64,000 nucleotides of DNA from Acidobacteria bacterium RIFCSPLOWO2_12_FULL_68_19 (GTDB taxonomy: Bacteria > Acidobacteriota > Vicinamibacteria > Vicinamibacterales > UBA2999): contig MELF01000036.1 of assembly GCA_001767525.1 (NCBI GenBank), positions 62,001 to 126,000 on the forward strand, read 5' to 3'. Below, one piece after another: positions 16,245 through 25,236 of this stretch. A program made the position numbers and the translations under genes. A model generated the notes under the pieces. That model saw nothing but the letters and a program-made list of their open reading frames with translations, was not told the origin of the DNA and did no database searches. The number at the start of each line of letters is the position of its first letter. Position 1 is the first letter of the stretch.

Positions 16245-17137
16245 TCGAGTTCTCTCCCGGCGAGACGCCGGAACGCCTCCAGGTATTTCTCCCGCGTGCG
16301 CGCCACCACGTCCTCGGGCAGCGACGGCACCGGCGGTTGCTTGTCCCACCGGACCTGCTCGAGGTAGTCGCGCACGAACTGTTTGTCGAAGCTGACCTGC
16401 GGGCGCCCGGGGTTGTACAGATCCTTGGGCCAGTAGCGCGAGGAATCGGGTGTCATCACCTCATCGATGAGCAAGACGCCGCCGTCCCCGGTCAGCCCGA
16501 ACTCGAACTTCGTGTCGGCCAGCAGCATGCCGCAGCGCTCGGCGTGGGCGGCGCCGAACCCGTACAAGGCGATCGTCAGCGATCGGAGCCGGGTGAGCAG
16601 CGGCGCGCCGACCAGTCGCGCGGCCTCGTCTTCGCTGATGTTGAGGTCGTGGCCACTGGTCGCCTTGGTCGCGGGCGTGAAGATTGGCTCGGGCAGCCGA
16701 TCGGACTCGCGCAGGCCCGCCGGGAGCCGCACGCCGCATACCGACCCGGTCGCCACATAGTCCTTCCATCCCGACCCGGCGAGATACCCGCGCGCCACGC
16801 ACTCGATCGGCACGGGGTTCGTCTTGCGCACGATCATCGACCGTCCCGCGAGCACGGCCGCGTGCCGGCGCAACGGCTCGGGATAACGGCGGACGTCGGT
16901 CTCGACGACATGGTTCGGCACGATATGGCGCGTGGCCTCGAACCAGTACGCCGAGAGTTGCGACAGCACCTTCCCTTTGTCCGGAATGCCGGATCCGAGC
17001 ACGTAGTCGAATGCCGAGATCCGATCGGTGGCGACCATCAGGAGCGTGTCGCCCAGGTCGTAGATGTCGCGCACCTTGCCGCGGCAATGCGGCGCGAGCC
17101 CGTTCAAGCGTGTGTCGAGGAGGGGCGGTGGAGGCAT
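16241..17137 (-). CDS. purC: Phosphoribosylaminoimidazole-succinocarboxamide synthase
   Basis: Joins aspartate to CAIR in purine synthesis, forming SAICAR. The 298 residues carry KVRDIYDLGDTLLMVATDRISAFD near 21-45, IPDKGKVLSQLSAYWF, PVPIECVARGYLAGSGW, and LLADTKFEFGL with IDEVMTPDSSRYWP. The length suits the yeast-like or long bacterial form. It precedes the small Fis-type gene. No other pur gene is nearby. Confidence 0.97.
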   Translation of the reverse strand: MPPPPLLDTRLNGLAPHCRGKVRDIYDLGDTLLMVATDRISAFDYVLGSGIPDKGKVLSQLSAYWFEATRHIVPNHVVETDVRRYPEPLRRHAAVLAGRSMIVRKTNPVPIECVARGYLAGSGWKDYVATGSVCGVRLPAGLRESDRLPEPIFTPATKATSGHDLNISEDEAARLVGAPLLTRLRSLTIALYGFGAAHAERCGMLLADTKFEFGLTGDGGVLLIDEVMTPDSSRYWPKDLYNPGRPQVSFDKQFVRDYLEQVRWDKQPPVPSLPEDVVARTREKYLEAFRRLAGRELE

Positions 17138-17269
17138 CCGAATGCGCGCGTTCAGGACAACGAGGAAGCGGAAATGTTACAGGGTGAATGCGCGCCCCGC
17201 AACCGTACGCAACAGTACCGGCCGTGTCGTTCCGGGGGCCTGATATATTGTGTACGCGGAGGATTCGGA

Positions 17270-18352
17270 TTGCGCAGGCGGACGCTCGTCGTGGCGGTCC
17301 TGACCGTCGCCGTATTCGGATGGTTCCTGAGCCACGCGAATGTCGCGGCCGTGTGGACGGAGGTGCAGCGCGCGCGCCTGGGCCTGCTCGTCGGCAGCTT
17401 CCTCGCCGTGGCCCTGTCCTATGCCATTCGCGCCTGGCGATGGCAGTACCTGCTCGCTCCGATCGGGCCCACCCGGTTCCGCACCGCGTTCCGGACGACC
17501 GTCATCGGATTTGCGGCCCTCGGGCTGCTTCCTGCGCGCGCCGGGGACGTGCTGCGGCCGTACCTGCTCGCGCGGCAGGAAGGCCTCCAGGTGTCGGCAA
17601 CGATCGCCACGATCATCTTCGAGCGGGTGCTCGATCTGGTGGCAGTGCTCGTGCTCCTCGCCGTCCACGTCTGGTGGCTTGCGAACCCATCGACGATTCC
17701 GCCGGCGCTCCTGCGGCCGATCGAGATCTCGTCGGCCATGGCGGCCGTCGTCGCGGTTGGGCTGCTGGCCGCCATGTGGACGCTGGCGACCCACCCCGAA
17801 CGGATCGGCGGCCTCGTGCTCACCGCGGGACGCGTGCTCCCGCGCGCGCTGGCCGAGCGGCTCGCCGGACTGGCGCGCACCTTCAGCAGCGGTTTCGCCG
17901 TGGCGCGCAGGCCGCGCGAACTGGCCGCTGCCATCGCCTGGTCGTTCCCCCTGTGGATCGCCATTGCCGCCGAGGTCTGGCTCGTCACGGTCGCCTTCGA
18001 CATCACGATGCCCTTTACCGGCACGTTCTTGGTGCAGGCGCTGCTCGTCATCGGTGTCTCGGCGCCGACACCCGGCGGGGTGGGCACGTACCACGAGGCG
18101 TACCGTATCGGGGTGACGACGTTCTTCGGCGCGCCGGGGGACGCGGCGGTGGCCGCGGCGATCGTGACGCACGCGATTTCGTACTTCCCCGTGATCCTCA
18201 CGGGGCTCCTGTTCATGATTCAGGATGGGCTCACGCTCGGCCGGTTGCAGGCGCTGGCCGGGGGCGAGCGGCGCGGGCGCATCAGCGCGACGCCACCGGA
18301 GGAGGTGCCGGCCCCCCATGAAATGTCCGTTTTGCGGCCATCTGGGCGATAA
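17270..18352 (+). CDS. Flippase-like integral membrane protein (LPG synthase TM-region family)
   Basis: Protein of 360 residues with about seven or eight hydrophobic segments, starting [20 protein letters not shown]. Family features are the early WQYLLAPIG and the glycine/proline loop [19 protein letters not shown] near residue 265, seen in the YbhN/AglD/MprF-N family. The TTG at 17270 is chosen because GGAGGA (17258-17263) ends six bases before it and the membrane segment starts just after. A TATATT at 17234-17239 may be its -10. Its last 35 bases overlap nrdR in another frame. The substrate is unknown, perhaps a lipid or polyprenyl compound. Confidence 0.8.
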   Translation: MRRRTLVVAVLTVAVFGWFLSHANVAAVWTEVQRARLGLLVGSFLAVALSYAIRAWRWQYLLAPIGPTRFRTAFRTTVIGFAALGLLPARAGDVLRPYLLARQEGLQVSATIATIIFERVLDLVAVLVLLAVHVWWLANPSTIPPALLRPIEISSAMAAVVAVGLLAAMWTLATHPERIGGLVLTAGRVLPRALAERLAGLARTFSSGFAVARRPRELAAAIAWSFPLWIAIAAEVWLVTVAFDITMPFTGTFLVQALLVIGVSAPTPGGVGTYHEAYRIGVTTFFGAPGDAAVAAAIVTHAISYFPVILTGLLFMIQDGLTLGRLQALAGGERRGRISATPPEEVPAPHEMSVLRPSGR

Positions 18353-18776
18353 GGTCGTCGATTCGCGCGAGAGCAAGGAAGGCGAGGTCATCCGCCGGCG
18401 CCGCGAATGTCTCGACTGCGGACGGCGGTTCACCAGCTACGAGCGGATCGACGAGATCCCGTATATGGTCATCAAGAAGGACGGCAGCCGCGAGCGCTTC
18501 GAGCGCCAGAAGCTCGTCGCGGGCCTGCTCAAGGCGTGCGAGAAGCGGCCGGTGAGCGTGGCGGCGGTCGAGGCGGTGGCCGATCGCGTCGAGGCGACGG
18601 TTCAGGAGCGTCCCGAGAAGGAGATGAAGACGGAGGAAATTGGAACGCTCGTGATGGAGGAGCTCAAGCGCCTCGACAAGGTGGCCTACGTCCGGTTTGC
18701 GTCCGTGTATCGGCACTTCCGGGACATCGGGGAGTTCATGACCGAACTGAAGGATCTGCTGAACGCGAAGGAATAG
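18318..18776 (+). CDS. nrdR: Transcriptional repressor NrdR
   Basis: Zinc-ribbon/ATP-cone repressor of ribonucleotide reductase genes. The 152 residues have Cys3, Cys6, Cys31 and Cys34 (MKCPFCG and CLDCGRRF) for zinc, then an ATP-cone at about 49-139 ([21 protein letters not shown] ... [19 protein letters not shown]). It starts inside the 3' end of the flippase gene. The GTG of ntrY follows its stop directly. No nrd gene or NrdR box was seen in the window. Confidence 0.97.
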   Translation: MKCPFCGHLGDKVVDSRESKEGEVIRRRRECLDCGRRFTSYERIDEIPYMVIKKDGSRERFERQKLVAGLLKACEKRPVSVAAVEAVADRVEATVQERPEKEMKTEEIGTLVMEELKRLDKVAYVRFASVYRHFRDIGEFMTELKDLLNAKE

Positions 18777-21074
18777 GTGGCCCTCACGCTTCGCGAACCC
18801 CCTGTCCGCCCCCGGCCGGCGCCGCCGCCGCTGCGGCGAAGCCCCCCCGCTGCCCGGCGCCGGCCGTTCCGCGACAACACCCGGTTGCTGCTGGCGGGCA
18901 TCGCCGTGCTCGTCGCTGCGCTCGCGAGCCTGCTGGCGCTGGCCAGCCGGTCGACGACGCTCGCGCCGGACTTCCTGACCGAGGTCGTCCTCTACGCGCT
19001 CTCGGCGACGAACCTCACGATCCTGGTAGCGCTCGGGTTCGTACTGGCCCGGAACATCATCAAGCTGCTCGTCGAGAAGCGGCGCGCCCTGCCGTTCGCC
19101 CATTTCCGCGCCAAGCTCGTCGCTGTGCTGCTCGGGATGACCCTGATTCCCGCGGTGCTGGTGCTGCTCGTCGGCAGCGAGCTCATCCGTAACAGCGTCG
19201 ACCGCTGGTTCAACGCGCCGATGGACGATGTGCTGTCGTCGGCCAACGCCATCGCGGGCGACTACTACCAGGAGCGCCAGCGGCTGGTCGGCGTCGAGGC
19301 CGAGCGGCTCGCGCGGGCGATTGGGGTGCTGGACCTGGCGTCCGCCCCGGCATCGGCGGTTCGAGCGATCGTCGAGGGGGACGTGACCGACGGGCGCGTC
19401 GGGCGCGTCGAGGTGTACCGCTTGGAATCGGCGGCGGGTCTCGATCGACCCGTCCTGATTCCGGTCGTCGACGTCGCCGCGCCGTCGCTGCCCGCCGGAC
19501 CGATGCGGGCGTTCTCCGTCCGCCTGGCCGAGCGCGTCTCCGGCGGCGCCGCCACGGCTCCGGTGGTCGAGCGGCTCCCCGATGGCGGCGACCTGATCCA
19601 GGCCGCGGTGGTGGTTCGTCCGTCGCCGGAGGCCCGCCCGCAGGGGATCGTCGTCGCCGGCGAGTACGTCGCGAGCGCGTTCGCGACCCGTGCCCGGCGC
19701 ATGACGCAGGCGTACGAGGACTACCAGCAGTTGCGCGTGCTCAAGCAGCCGCTGGCCGGCGTCTACCTGTCGTTCTTCCTGATGCTGACGCTGATGATCC
19801 TCGTCGCGGCGACGTGGATGGGCCTCTACCTCGCAAAACGGATCACCCGGCCGGTCCAGATGCTGGCGGCGGCGGCGAACGAGATCGGTGCGGGCCACCT
19901 CGATCACCGTGTCGAGCCGGAAACGCGCGACGAGTTCGGCTCGTTGATCGAGGCGTTCAACCGGATGGCGGCCGACCTGTCGGCGAGCCGCCGCCGGCTG
20001 GAGCGCTCGTCCATCGAGCTGGAGCACAAGCACCGTGACGTCGAGGCGCGCCGGCGGTACGTCGAGACGATTCTGGAGCGTATCGCCACCGGCGTCGTGT
20101 CGGTCGACACCTCCGGACGCATCCGCACGCTCAATTCCGCCGCGGCGCGGCTGCTCGGCCTCGAGGCGACCGTGTCCGGACTGCCGGTGTCGGCCGTGTT
20201 CGGGTCTGCGGCGCTGAAGCCGCTGGCGATCCTCATCGAAGAAGCCGCGCGGAGTCGCGAGGAGGCGCTGCCGCAGGAAGTGGCGATCACCCGTGAGGGC
20301 CGCGAGCTGCATCTCGCGGTGATGACCACCCCGCTCAGACGCGAGGACGGCGTCTCCGACGGCATCGTCCTCGTCTTCGACGACGTGACGCCGCTCATCC
20401 GGGCGCAGAAAGTGGCCGCCTGGCGCGAGGTGGCGCGGCGGCTCGCGCACGAGATCAAGAATCCGCTCACCCCGATTCAGCTCTGCGCCGAACGGCTGCG
20501 GCGCCATTTTGCCGCCGCGCCGGCGCCGACGCGCGCCCTCGTCGACGAGTGTACCGGCACCATCGTCGGCGAGGTGGAGTCGCTGAAGGGGCTGGTCGAC
20601 GAGTTCTCGCAGTTCGCCCGCATGCCGGCGCCGCGCGCCGTGCCGACCGACGTCCATGCGCTGCTGACCGACGTGCTGGCTCTCTACCGCGGCGTCCTGC
20701 CCGAGGTCGAGCTGCGGCCGCGCTTCGCCGAGCGGCTGCCGGCCGTGACCGTCGACCCCGAACAGATCCGGCGCGTCGTCATCAACCTGATCGACAACGC
20801 CGTCGAGGCGATGGAGCAGCGCGGGACGATCGACATCGAAACGCGTCACGTGCCCGCGGAGAACCTGGTGCGCGTTGTCGTGGCCGACAATGGCCCTGGC
20901 ATTCCGCCGAGCGAGCGGGAGAAGCTCTTCCTGCCGTACTACTCGACCAAGAAGCGGGGGAGCGGACTCGGGCTCGCCATCGTCCGGCGGATCGTCGCCG
21001 AGCACGGTGGCAGCATCGATGTCGCCGACAACGTACCGCGCGGCACCCGGTTCGCCATCGAGCTGCCATGCTGA
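18777..21074 (+). CDS. ntrY: Membrane sensor histidine kinase, NtrY-like
   Basis: Protein of 765 residues. Order: several N-terminal membrane segments (about 37-60, 70-95, 115-140), a periplasmic sensor region, another segment at about 325-350, HAMP (KRITRPVQMLAAAANEIGAG), PAS (about 420-530), HisKA with HEIKNPLTPIQL (His near 557) and HATPase (DNAVEAM, DNGPGIPPSE, GSGLGLAIV). HEIKNPLTPIQL is characteristic of NtrY. GTG at 18777 directly follows the nrdR stop. Its partner is ntrX, separated by the second long inverted repeat. The stimulus is not evident. Confidence 0.9.
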   Translation: MALTLREPPVRPRPAPPPLRRSPPAARRRPFRDNTRLLLAGIAVLVAALASLLALASRSTTLAPDFLTEVVLYALSATNLTILVALGFVLARNIIKLLVEKRRALPFAHFRAKLVAVLLGMTLIPAVLVLLVGSELIRNSVDRWFNAPMDDVLSSANAIAGDYYQERQRLVGVEAERLARAIGVLDLASAPASAVRAIVEGDVTDGRVGRVEVYRLESAAGLDRPVLIPVVDVAAPSLPAGPMRAFSVRLAERVSGGAATAPVVERLPDGGDLIQAAVVVRPSPEARPQGIVVAGEYVASAFATRARRMTQAYEDYQQLRVLKQPLAGVYLSFFLMLTLMILVAATWMGLYLAKRITRPVQMLAAAANEIGAGHLDHRVEPETRDEFGSLIEAFNRMAADLSASRRRLERSSIELEHKHRDVEARRRYVETILERIATGVVSVDTSGRIRTLNSAAARLLGLEATVSGLPVSAVFGSAALKPLAILIEEAARSREEALPQEVAITREGRELHLAVMTTPLRREDGVSDGIVLVFDDVTPLIRAQKVAAWREVARRLAHEIKNPLTPIQLCAERLRRHFAAAPAPTRALVDECTGTIVGEVESLKGLVDEFSQFARMPAPRAVPTDVHALLTDVLALYRGVLPEVELRPRFAERLPAVTVDPEQIRRVVINLIDNAVEAMEQRGTIDIETRHVPAENLVRVVVADNGPGIPPSEREKLFLPYYSTKKRGSGLGLAIVRRIVAEHGGSIDVADNVPRGTRFAIELPC

Positions 21075-21081
21075 TGAGCGT

Positions 21082-21201
21082 CGTTCACGCTTCTGGCTTC
21101 TCGCGTCTGGGTTCGTGTTCACGTTCGCGCTGTCGCGTTCGCCGGAACGGCGAACCGAATCCGAACACGAACCGAGACGCGAGAACGGAGAAGCGTGAAC
21201 G
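21082..21201. repeat. Long imperfect inverted repeat between ntrY and ntrX
   Basis: Arms 21082-21120 and 21163-21201 are 39 bases each and complementary except at four positions; the centre also contains CGTTCGCCGGAACGGCGAAC, itself partly palindromic. The left arm matches the left arm of the pckA-gatB element at 34 of 39 positions. It starts 7 bases after the ntrY stop and ends 21 bases before the ntrX start. Confidence 0.9.
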
Positions 21202-21222
21202 GCATGTGCGCCGTTCAGGTTC

Positions 21223-22644
21223 ATGCCATCCATCCTGATCGTCGACGACGAGCCGGGCGTGCGCAGCGCGCTGGGAGGCGTGCTGCGCGACGAGGGATAC
21301 GAGATCGACGCCGTCGAGACGGGGGAAGCCTGTCTCGAGCGGCTGTCGCGGCAGGCCTATGACGTGGTGGTGCTCGACATCTGGCTGCCCGGGATGGACG
21401 GACTCGGCACGCTGGCGCGGATGCGCGAGCGCCAGATCGATTCGCAGGTGGTGGTCATCTCCGGGCACGGCAACATCGAGTCGGCCGTGCGCGCCATCAA
21501 GATGGGCGCGTTCGACTTCGTGGAAAAGCCGCTCTCGCTCGAGAAGACCGTGCTCGTCGTGCGCAACGCCCTGCGGCAGCGCAGCCTCGAGGCGGAGAAC
21601 CGGGCGCTCCGGGCCCGTGTCGACGCCCAGCACACGATGGTCGGCGAGAGCTACTCGATGGTGAAGCTGCGCGAGCAGATCACCATGGCGGCCCCGACCA
21701 ACGGCCGGGTGCTCATCTTCGGCGAGAACGGCACGGGCAAGGAGCTGGTCGCGCGCAACATCCACCAGCTGAGCCGCCGGCGAACGGGGCCGTTCGTGGA
21801 GGTCAACTGCGCGGCGATTCCCGAGGACCTCATCGAGAGCGAGCTGTTCGGCCACGTGCGCGGGGCGTTCACCGGCGCGGTCGCCGACCGGCGCGGCAAG
21901 TTCGAACTGGCGCACGGCGGCACGATCTTCCTCGACGAAATCGCGGACATGAGCCTCAAGACGCAGGCCAAGGTGCTCCGCGTCCTGCAGGAGCAGGTGA
22001 TGGAGCCGGTGGGCGGCTCGACGCGCATTCGTGTGGACGCGCGGGTGCTGGCCGCCACCAACAAGGATCTGACCGCCGAGATTCGCGCCGGGCGCTTCCG
22101 CGAGGACCTGTACTTCCGTCTGAACGTGGTGCCGATCTTCGTCCCGCCGCTCCGCGAGCGGCAGGAAGACATCCCGCTGCTGGCCGATCACTTCATGGCG
22201 CTGCTGGCGCGGGAGTACGGCCGCCGCCCCAAGACGTTCGACGCCGACGCCATCGTCGCGCTGCGGCAGTACGGCTGGCCCGGCAACGTGCGGGAACTGC
22301 GGAACGTGGTGGAGCGGTTGATGATCATGGTGCCCGGCGACCGGATCTTGTCGCGCGATGTATCGTTTCTCGAACAAGGCGTCGTGGCGGCGGCGGGCCA
22401 CGCGCCTGCCGCGGCGGCGGATGCCTCGATCCCGCTGCACGAAGCGCGGGACAACTTCGAGCGCGACTACATCCTGCGAGCGCTCTCCGCGCAGCAGGGA
22501 AACATCTCGCGCACCGCGGAGGCGCTCGGCATCGAGCGCAGCAACCTCTATCGGAAGATGCGCGGCTTCGGCATCGCGCCGCCGCCCCATCGCGGCACCG
22601 CGCGCGACGGCGAGCGGCGGCCCGAGGATGAAGATCTTGCATGA
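21223..22644 (+). CDS. ntrX: Sigma54-dependent response regulator, NtrX-like
   Basis: Protein of 473 residues: receiver domain (1-120, phospho-acceptor Asp52 in VVLDIWLPGMDG, Lys near 107), AAA+ domain with Walker A GENGTGKELV near 167, GAFTGA near 220 for contact with sigma54, and a Fis-type HTH at the end (GNISRTAEALGIERSNLYRKM). It therefore activates sigma54 promoters when phosphorylated, presumably by the adjacent NtrY. The start at 21223 gives the standard receiver N-terminus PSILIVDDEPGVR. Confidence 0.93.
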   Translation: MPSILIVDDEPGVRSALGGVLRDEGYEIDAVETGEACLERLSRQAYDVVVLDIWLPGMDGLGTLARMRERQIDSQVVVISGHGNIESAVRAIKMGAFDFVEKPLSLEKTVLVVRNALRQRSLEAENRALRARVDAQHTMVGESYSMVKLREQITMAAPTNGRVLIFGENGTGKELVARNIHQLSRRRTGPFVEVNCAAIPEDLIESELFGHVRGAFTGAVADRRGKFELAHGGTIFLDEIADMSLKTQAKVLRVLQEQVMEPVGGSTRIRVDARVLAATNKDLTAEIRAGRFREDLYFRLNVVPIFVPPLRERQEDIPLLADHFMALLAREYGRRPKTFDADAIVALRQYGWPGNVRELRNVVERLMIMVPGDRILSRDVSFLEQGVVAAAGHAPAAAADASIPLHEARDNFERDYILRALSAQQGNISRTAEALGIERSNLYRKMRGFGIAPPPHRGTARDGERRPEDEDLA

Positions 22645-22673
22645 AGGCCACGACCGTCGCGTCTCGATCACGA

Positions 22674-22872
22674 ACCACCGAGACACCGAGGCACAGAGAC
22701 CCATTCTTGTCCTGGGCCTATGAATCTGGCAGACCCGCGCGGCTCGGGACGCACCGTCGCATCGTGGGACGCGCCTCGCAGCGTCGGACGCACCGTCGCA
22801 CCGTCGCACTGTCCGGTGCACCATCGCACCTCGCACCATCGGACGCACCGTCGCACCGTCGCACCGTTGCAC
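22674..22872. repeat. Word-repeat array between converging ntrX and permease genes
   Basis: 22674-22700 holds a motif of the ACCGAGACACCGAGGCAC type with internal repetition. From 22746 to 22872 the units GCACCGTC, GGACGCACCGTCGCA and close variants recur many times, some inverted as GGTGCACCATCGCACC. The longest word, GGACGCACCGTCGCA, appears at least three times. The 238-base gap lies between two converging genes; I see no gene in it. Confidence 0.85.
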
Positions 22873-22882
22873 CCGTGGCCAG

Positions 22883-24139
22883 TCACAGCCCTACTACTCG
22901 GAACATCAGCCAGCACAGCACGGCGCCGACCCCCGTCATCGAGAATCCCCAGGCGAGAAGCCTGTTGAAGGTCGGCCGCACGGCCTCGGGCGCGGTAATT
23001 CCCGCCAGGCACATGGCGCCGACGGTGGAGAGTGGCGACACGTCGACCAGGTGCGCACCGATGTTCATCGCCGAGGCAATCGCGACCGGATCGCCGCCGC
23101 CGAGCCGTTCCACCAGCCCGGGCACGGTGGGCAGGAACGCGGGCAGCACGACGCCGGAGGTGCTGCTGTAGATTGAAATCACTCCGGTCACGAAGGCGAC
23201 CGCGCCGGTGATGGTCTCGGGCGTGGCCATGCTCGCCAGCAGAGCGGTAAAGAGCTCGAGGCCTCCGGTCTGTTCGAGCACCGAAATCAGCACCGTGACG
23301 CCGCTCACCATCAGGATGACCGCCCACGGCATTCGGCGGACCGCCTCCTCGTGGTCCGCGACCCGGAAGGCCGCCAGCACGACGGCGCCGGCAAAGGCGG
23401 CCATGCCGATGTTGGCGTTGCCAAAGAGCACGCTGACGATGACGGTCAGCACCACGGCGAGGGTGACCCAGTTTCGGGGGCCGAAGTCCGCGTGGGCGCC
23501 GCTCGAGCCGCCGGCGGCCTCGACCGACGCGGCGCGAAACAGCCGCCAGCCGCCGAGCGCCAGGTAGCCGCCGAAGGCGACGATGGCATGCGCGACGACG
23601 TTGGTCCAATAGGTCCGCCACTCGTGCCCGCCGAGCCCGATCCGGTTCATCAGGCCGTTGACGATGATGCCCGTCGGCGCGAAGGGCGACAGGGCGCTGG
23701 CGCCGGCGCCGGTGCCCAGCATGATCGCCATCAGGAAGGGAGGGATCCGGGCGCGCCCGGCGACCGCCATCGCCATCGGCGCCAGCATGGCCGCCGTTGC
23801 GATGTTCCCGGGCCCGAGCGATCCGATCCCACACCCGAGCAGGAAGAACGTGATCGGAATCAGTCCGCTGTTGCCGCGGCACACGCCGACGGCGCGGCGG
23901 GCGACGCTGTCCATCGTGCCGTTCAGCTGCGCCTGGGTGAAGAGCAGGGTCACGCCCGTGAGCGTCAGGAACAGCTGGACGGGGAACCCGTCGACAACGT
24001 CGCCGAGCGACATCCCGCCGAAGTACACGCCAACGATCCACGCGAAGGCGACGGCGAGAATCCCGACGTTCAGGCGTGAGAAGCAACTGACGACAATCGC
24101 GGTGACGAGCGCCCCGAGAGACAGCCAGGCGAGCGGCAT
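22883..24139 (-). CDS. Organic-acid/ion permease (IT superfamily, MatC-like)
   Basis: Protein of 418 residues with about ten to twelve hydrophobic segments. MPLAWLSLGALVTAIVVS leads into SRLNVGILAVAFAWIVGVYFGG, which resembles the MatC N-terminal family of dicarboxylate carriers. Later LGPGNIATAAMLAPMAMAVAG and SALSPFAPTGIIVNGLM, and a second half with IYSSTSGVVLPAFLPTVPGL, fit the two-repeat transporter plan. The ATG at 24139 is preferred over 24148: TACGAT (24152-24147) ends seven bases before it, a leaderless-type arrangement. The substrate is not proven. Confidence 0.72.
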   Translation of the reverse strand: MPLAWLSLGALVTAIVVSCFSRLNVGILAVAFAWIVGVYFGGMSLGDVVDGFPVQLFLTLTGVTLLFTQAQLNGTMDSVARRAVGVCRGNSGLIPITFFLLGCGIGSLGPGNIATAAMLAPMAMAVAGRARIPPFLMAIMLGTGAGASALSPFAPTGIIVNGLMNRIGLGGHEWRTYWTNVVAHAIVAFGGYLALGGWRLFRAASVEAAGGSSGAHADFGPRNWVTLAVVLTVIVSVLFGNANIGMAAFAGAVVLAAFRVADHEEAVRRMPWAVILMVSGVTVLISVLEQTGGLELFTALLASMATPETITGAVAFVTGVISIYSSTSGVVLPAFLPTVPGLVERLGGGDPVAIASAMNIGAHLVDVSPLSTVGAMCLAGITAPEAVRPTFNRLLAWGFSMTGVGAVLCWLMFRVVGL

Positions 24140-24215
24140 GGGCCGCATCGTACAGGCGAATCGGAGGAATGAACAGTAGGAGCGCGCGGAAGGCGCAGGC
24201 AGCCCCGGAGATCGC

Positions 24216-25127
24216 TCACGAGCCAGCGCGGTCGCCGGTCCTGAGCTTGTGCTCGAGAATCTGTTCGCGCGTGAACGAGGCGAGCCGCAGGAAGTGCTCG
24301 GCGGTGCCGACGAGCGCCGCCGCGGGCACGAGACCCACGATCTCGCTCTCCAGCACGTCGACACCGTACCGTGCCGCCTCGTGCTTGACCGCCTCGAAGA
24401 CGCGGAACATCGGCGTTTTCTCGTGGTTCGTCAGGTTGATCGACACCTGGACGATGCCGCGGTCGGCGAGCCTGACGCCCATCGCCTTGACGTAGCGGAA
24501 GCCGCCGCTGCTGTACCTGATGGCCGCGGCGATCGTCTTGGCCACCTCGAGCCGATCGGTCGCCAGGTTGATGTTGTACGCGATGAGTGGCATGCGCGCT
24601 CCGATGACCGACGCGCCGGCGCTCGGGTGCGGCGTCGGGGGACCGAAGTCGGGCGTCCACTCGGGCGCCGACATCTTCGCCGCCAGCCCTTCGAACTCGC
24701 CGCGACGGATGTCCTCGAGGTTCTTTCGCGCCGGATTGTCCGCCGCGTCCTCGTAGAGGTACACCGGGATGTCGAACCGGCGGGCCACCTCCGCAGCGGT
24801 CTGCTTCGCCAGGGCGACGCACTCGGCCATCGTGACGCCTTCTATCGGTACGAACGGGACGACGTCGACGGCGCCGATGCGCGGATGCTCCCCGGAGTGG
24901 GCACGCAGGTCGACCAGCGGCAGCGCCGCCTCGAACAACGCGAGCACGGCGCGCTCGAGCGGCGCGGCGTCGCCGATGAGCGTCAGGACCGATCGGTTGT
25001 GCGAGGCGTCGGAGGAATAGTCGAGCAGCCGGACGCCCGGCGTGTCGCGGATGACCTGAACGAGCGTGTCGACGACCGCTGTGCGCCGTCCTTCGCTCAC
25101 ATTCGGGACGCACTCGATGAGCGCCAT
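24216..25127 (-). CDS. ftcD: Glutamate formimidoyltransferase
   Basis: Transfers the formimino group from formiminoglutamate (histidine breakdown) to tetrahydrofolate. The 303 residues are the transferase part only; the cyclodeaminase domain of the animal enzyme is absent. Motifs: ECVPNVSEGRR, DYSSDASHNRSVLTLIG, HSGEHPRIGAVDVVPF with the catalytic His, and VSINLTNHEKTPMFRVFE. The ATG at 25127 gives the family N-terminus ALIECVPNVSEG. No hut genes are adjacent. Confidence 0.93.
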   Translation of the reverse strand: MALIECVPNVSEGRRTAVVDTLVQVIRDTPGVRLLDYSSDASHNRSVLTLIGDAAPLERAVLALFEAALPLVDLRAHSGEHPRIGAVDVVPFVPIEGVTMAECVALAKQTAAEVARRFDIPVYLYEDAADNPARKNLEDIRRGEFEGLAAKMSAPEWTPDFGPPTPHPSAGASVIGARMPLIAYNINLATDRLEVAKTIAAAIRYSSGGFRYVKAMGVRLADRGIVQVSINLTNHEKTPMFRVFEAVKHEAARYGVDVLESEIVGLVPAAALVGTAEHFLRLASFTREQILEHKLRTGDRAGS

Positions 25128-25186
25128 GGGTCTCTGCTTGTACCACATCACGGGTCGCGAAGCGGCGGCGAGATGGCGCTAATTCG

Positions 25187-25215
25187 TTGACCTGAGAAGG
25201 CTTTTGCCGCATAAT
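25187..25215 (+). promoter_or_regulatory. Sigma70-type promoter before the TPR gene
   Basis: TTGACC (25187-25192), a 17-base spacer and CATAAT (25210-25215). The ATG at 25237 lies 21 bases downstream with no clear Shine-Dalgarno. Confidence 0.65.
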
Positions 25216-25236
25216 CGGCTCGAGCCGCGCCAGTGC

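Noticed and set aside
18282-21233. Open frame of 983 codons on the minus strand opposite ntrY
   Set aside because: It mirrors ntrY codon positions in a high-GC region, shows no domain and is Arg/His-rich; the plus-strand frame has all kinase motifs.
22720-22968. Small plus-strand frame in the repeat gap after ntrX
   Set aside because: Its product is just the repeat read as Arg/Thr/Val/Ala-rich text and it runs into the permease gene.
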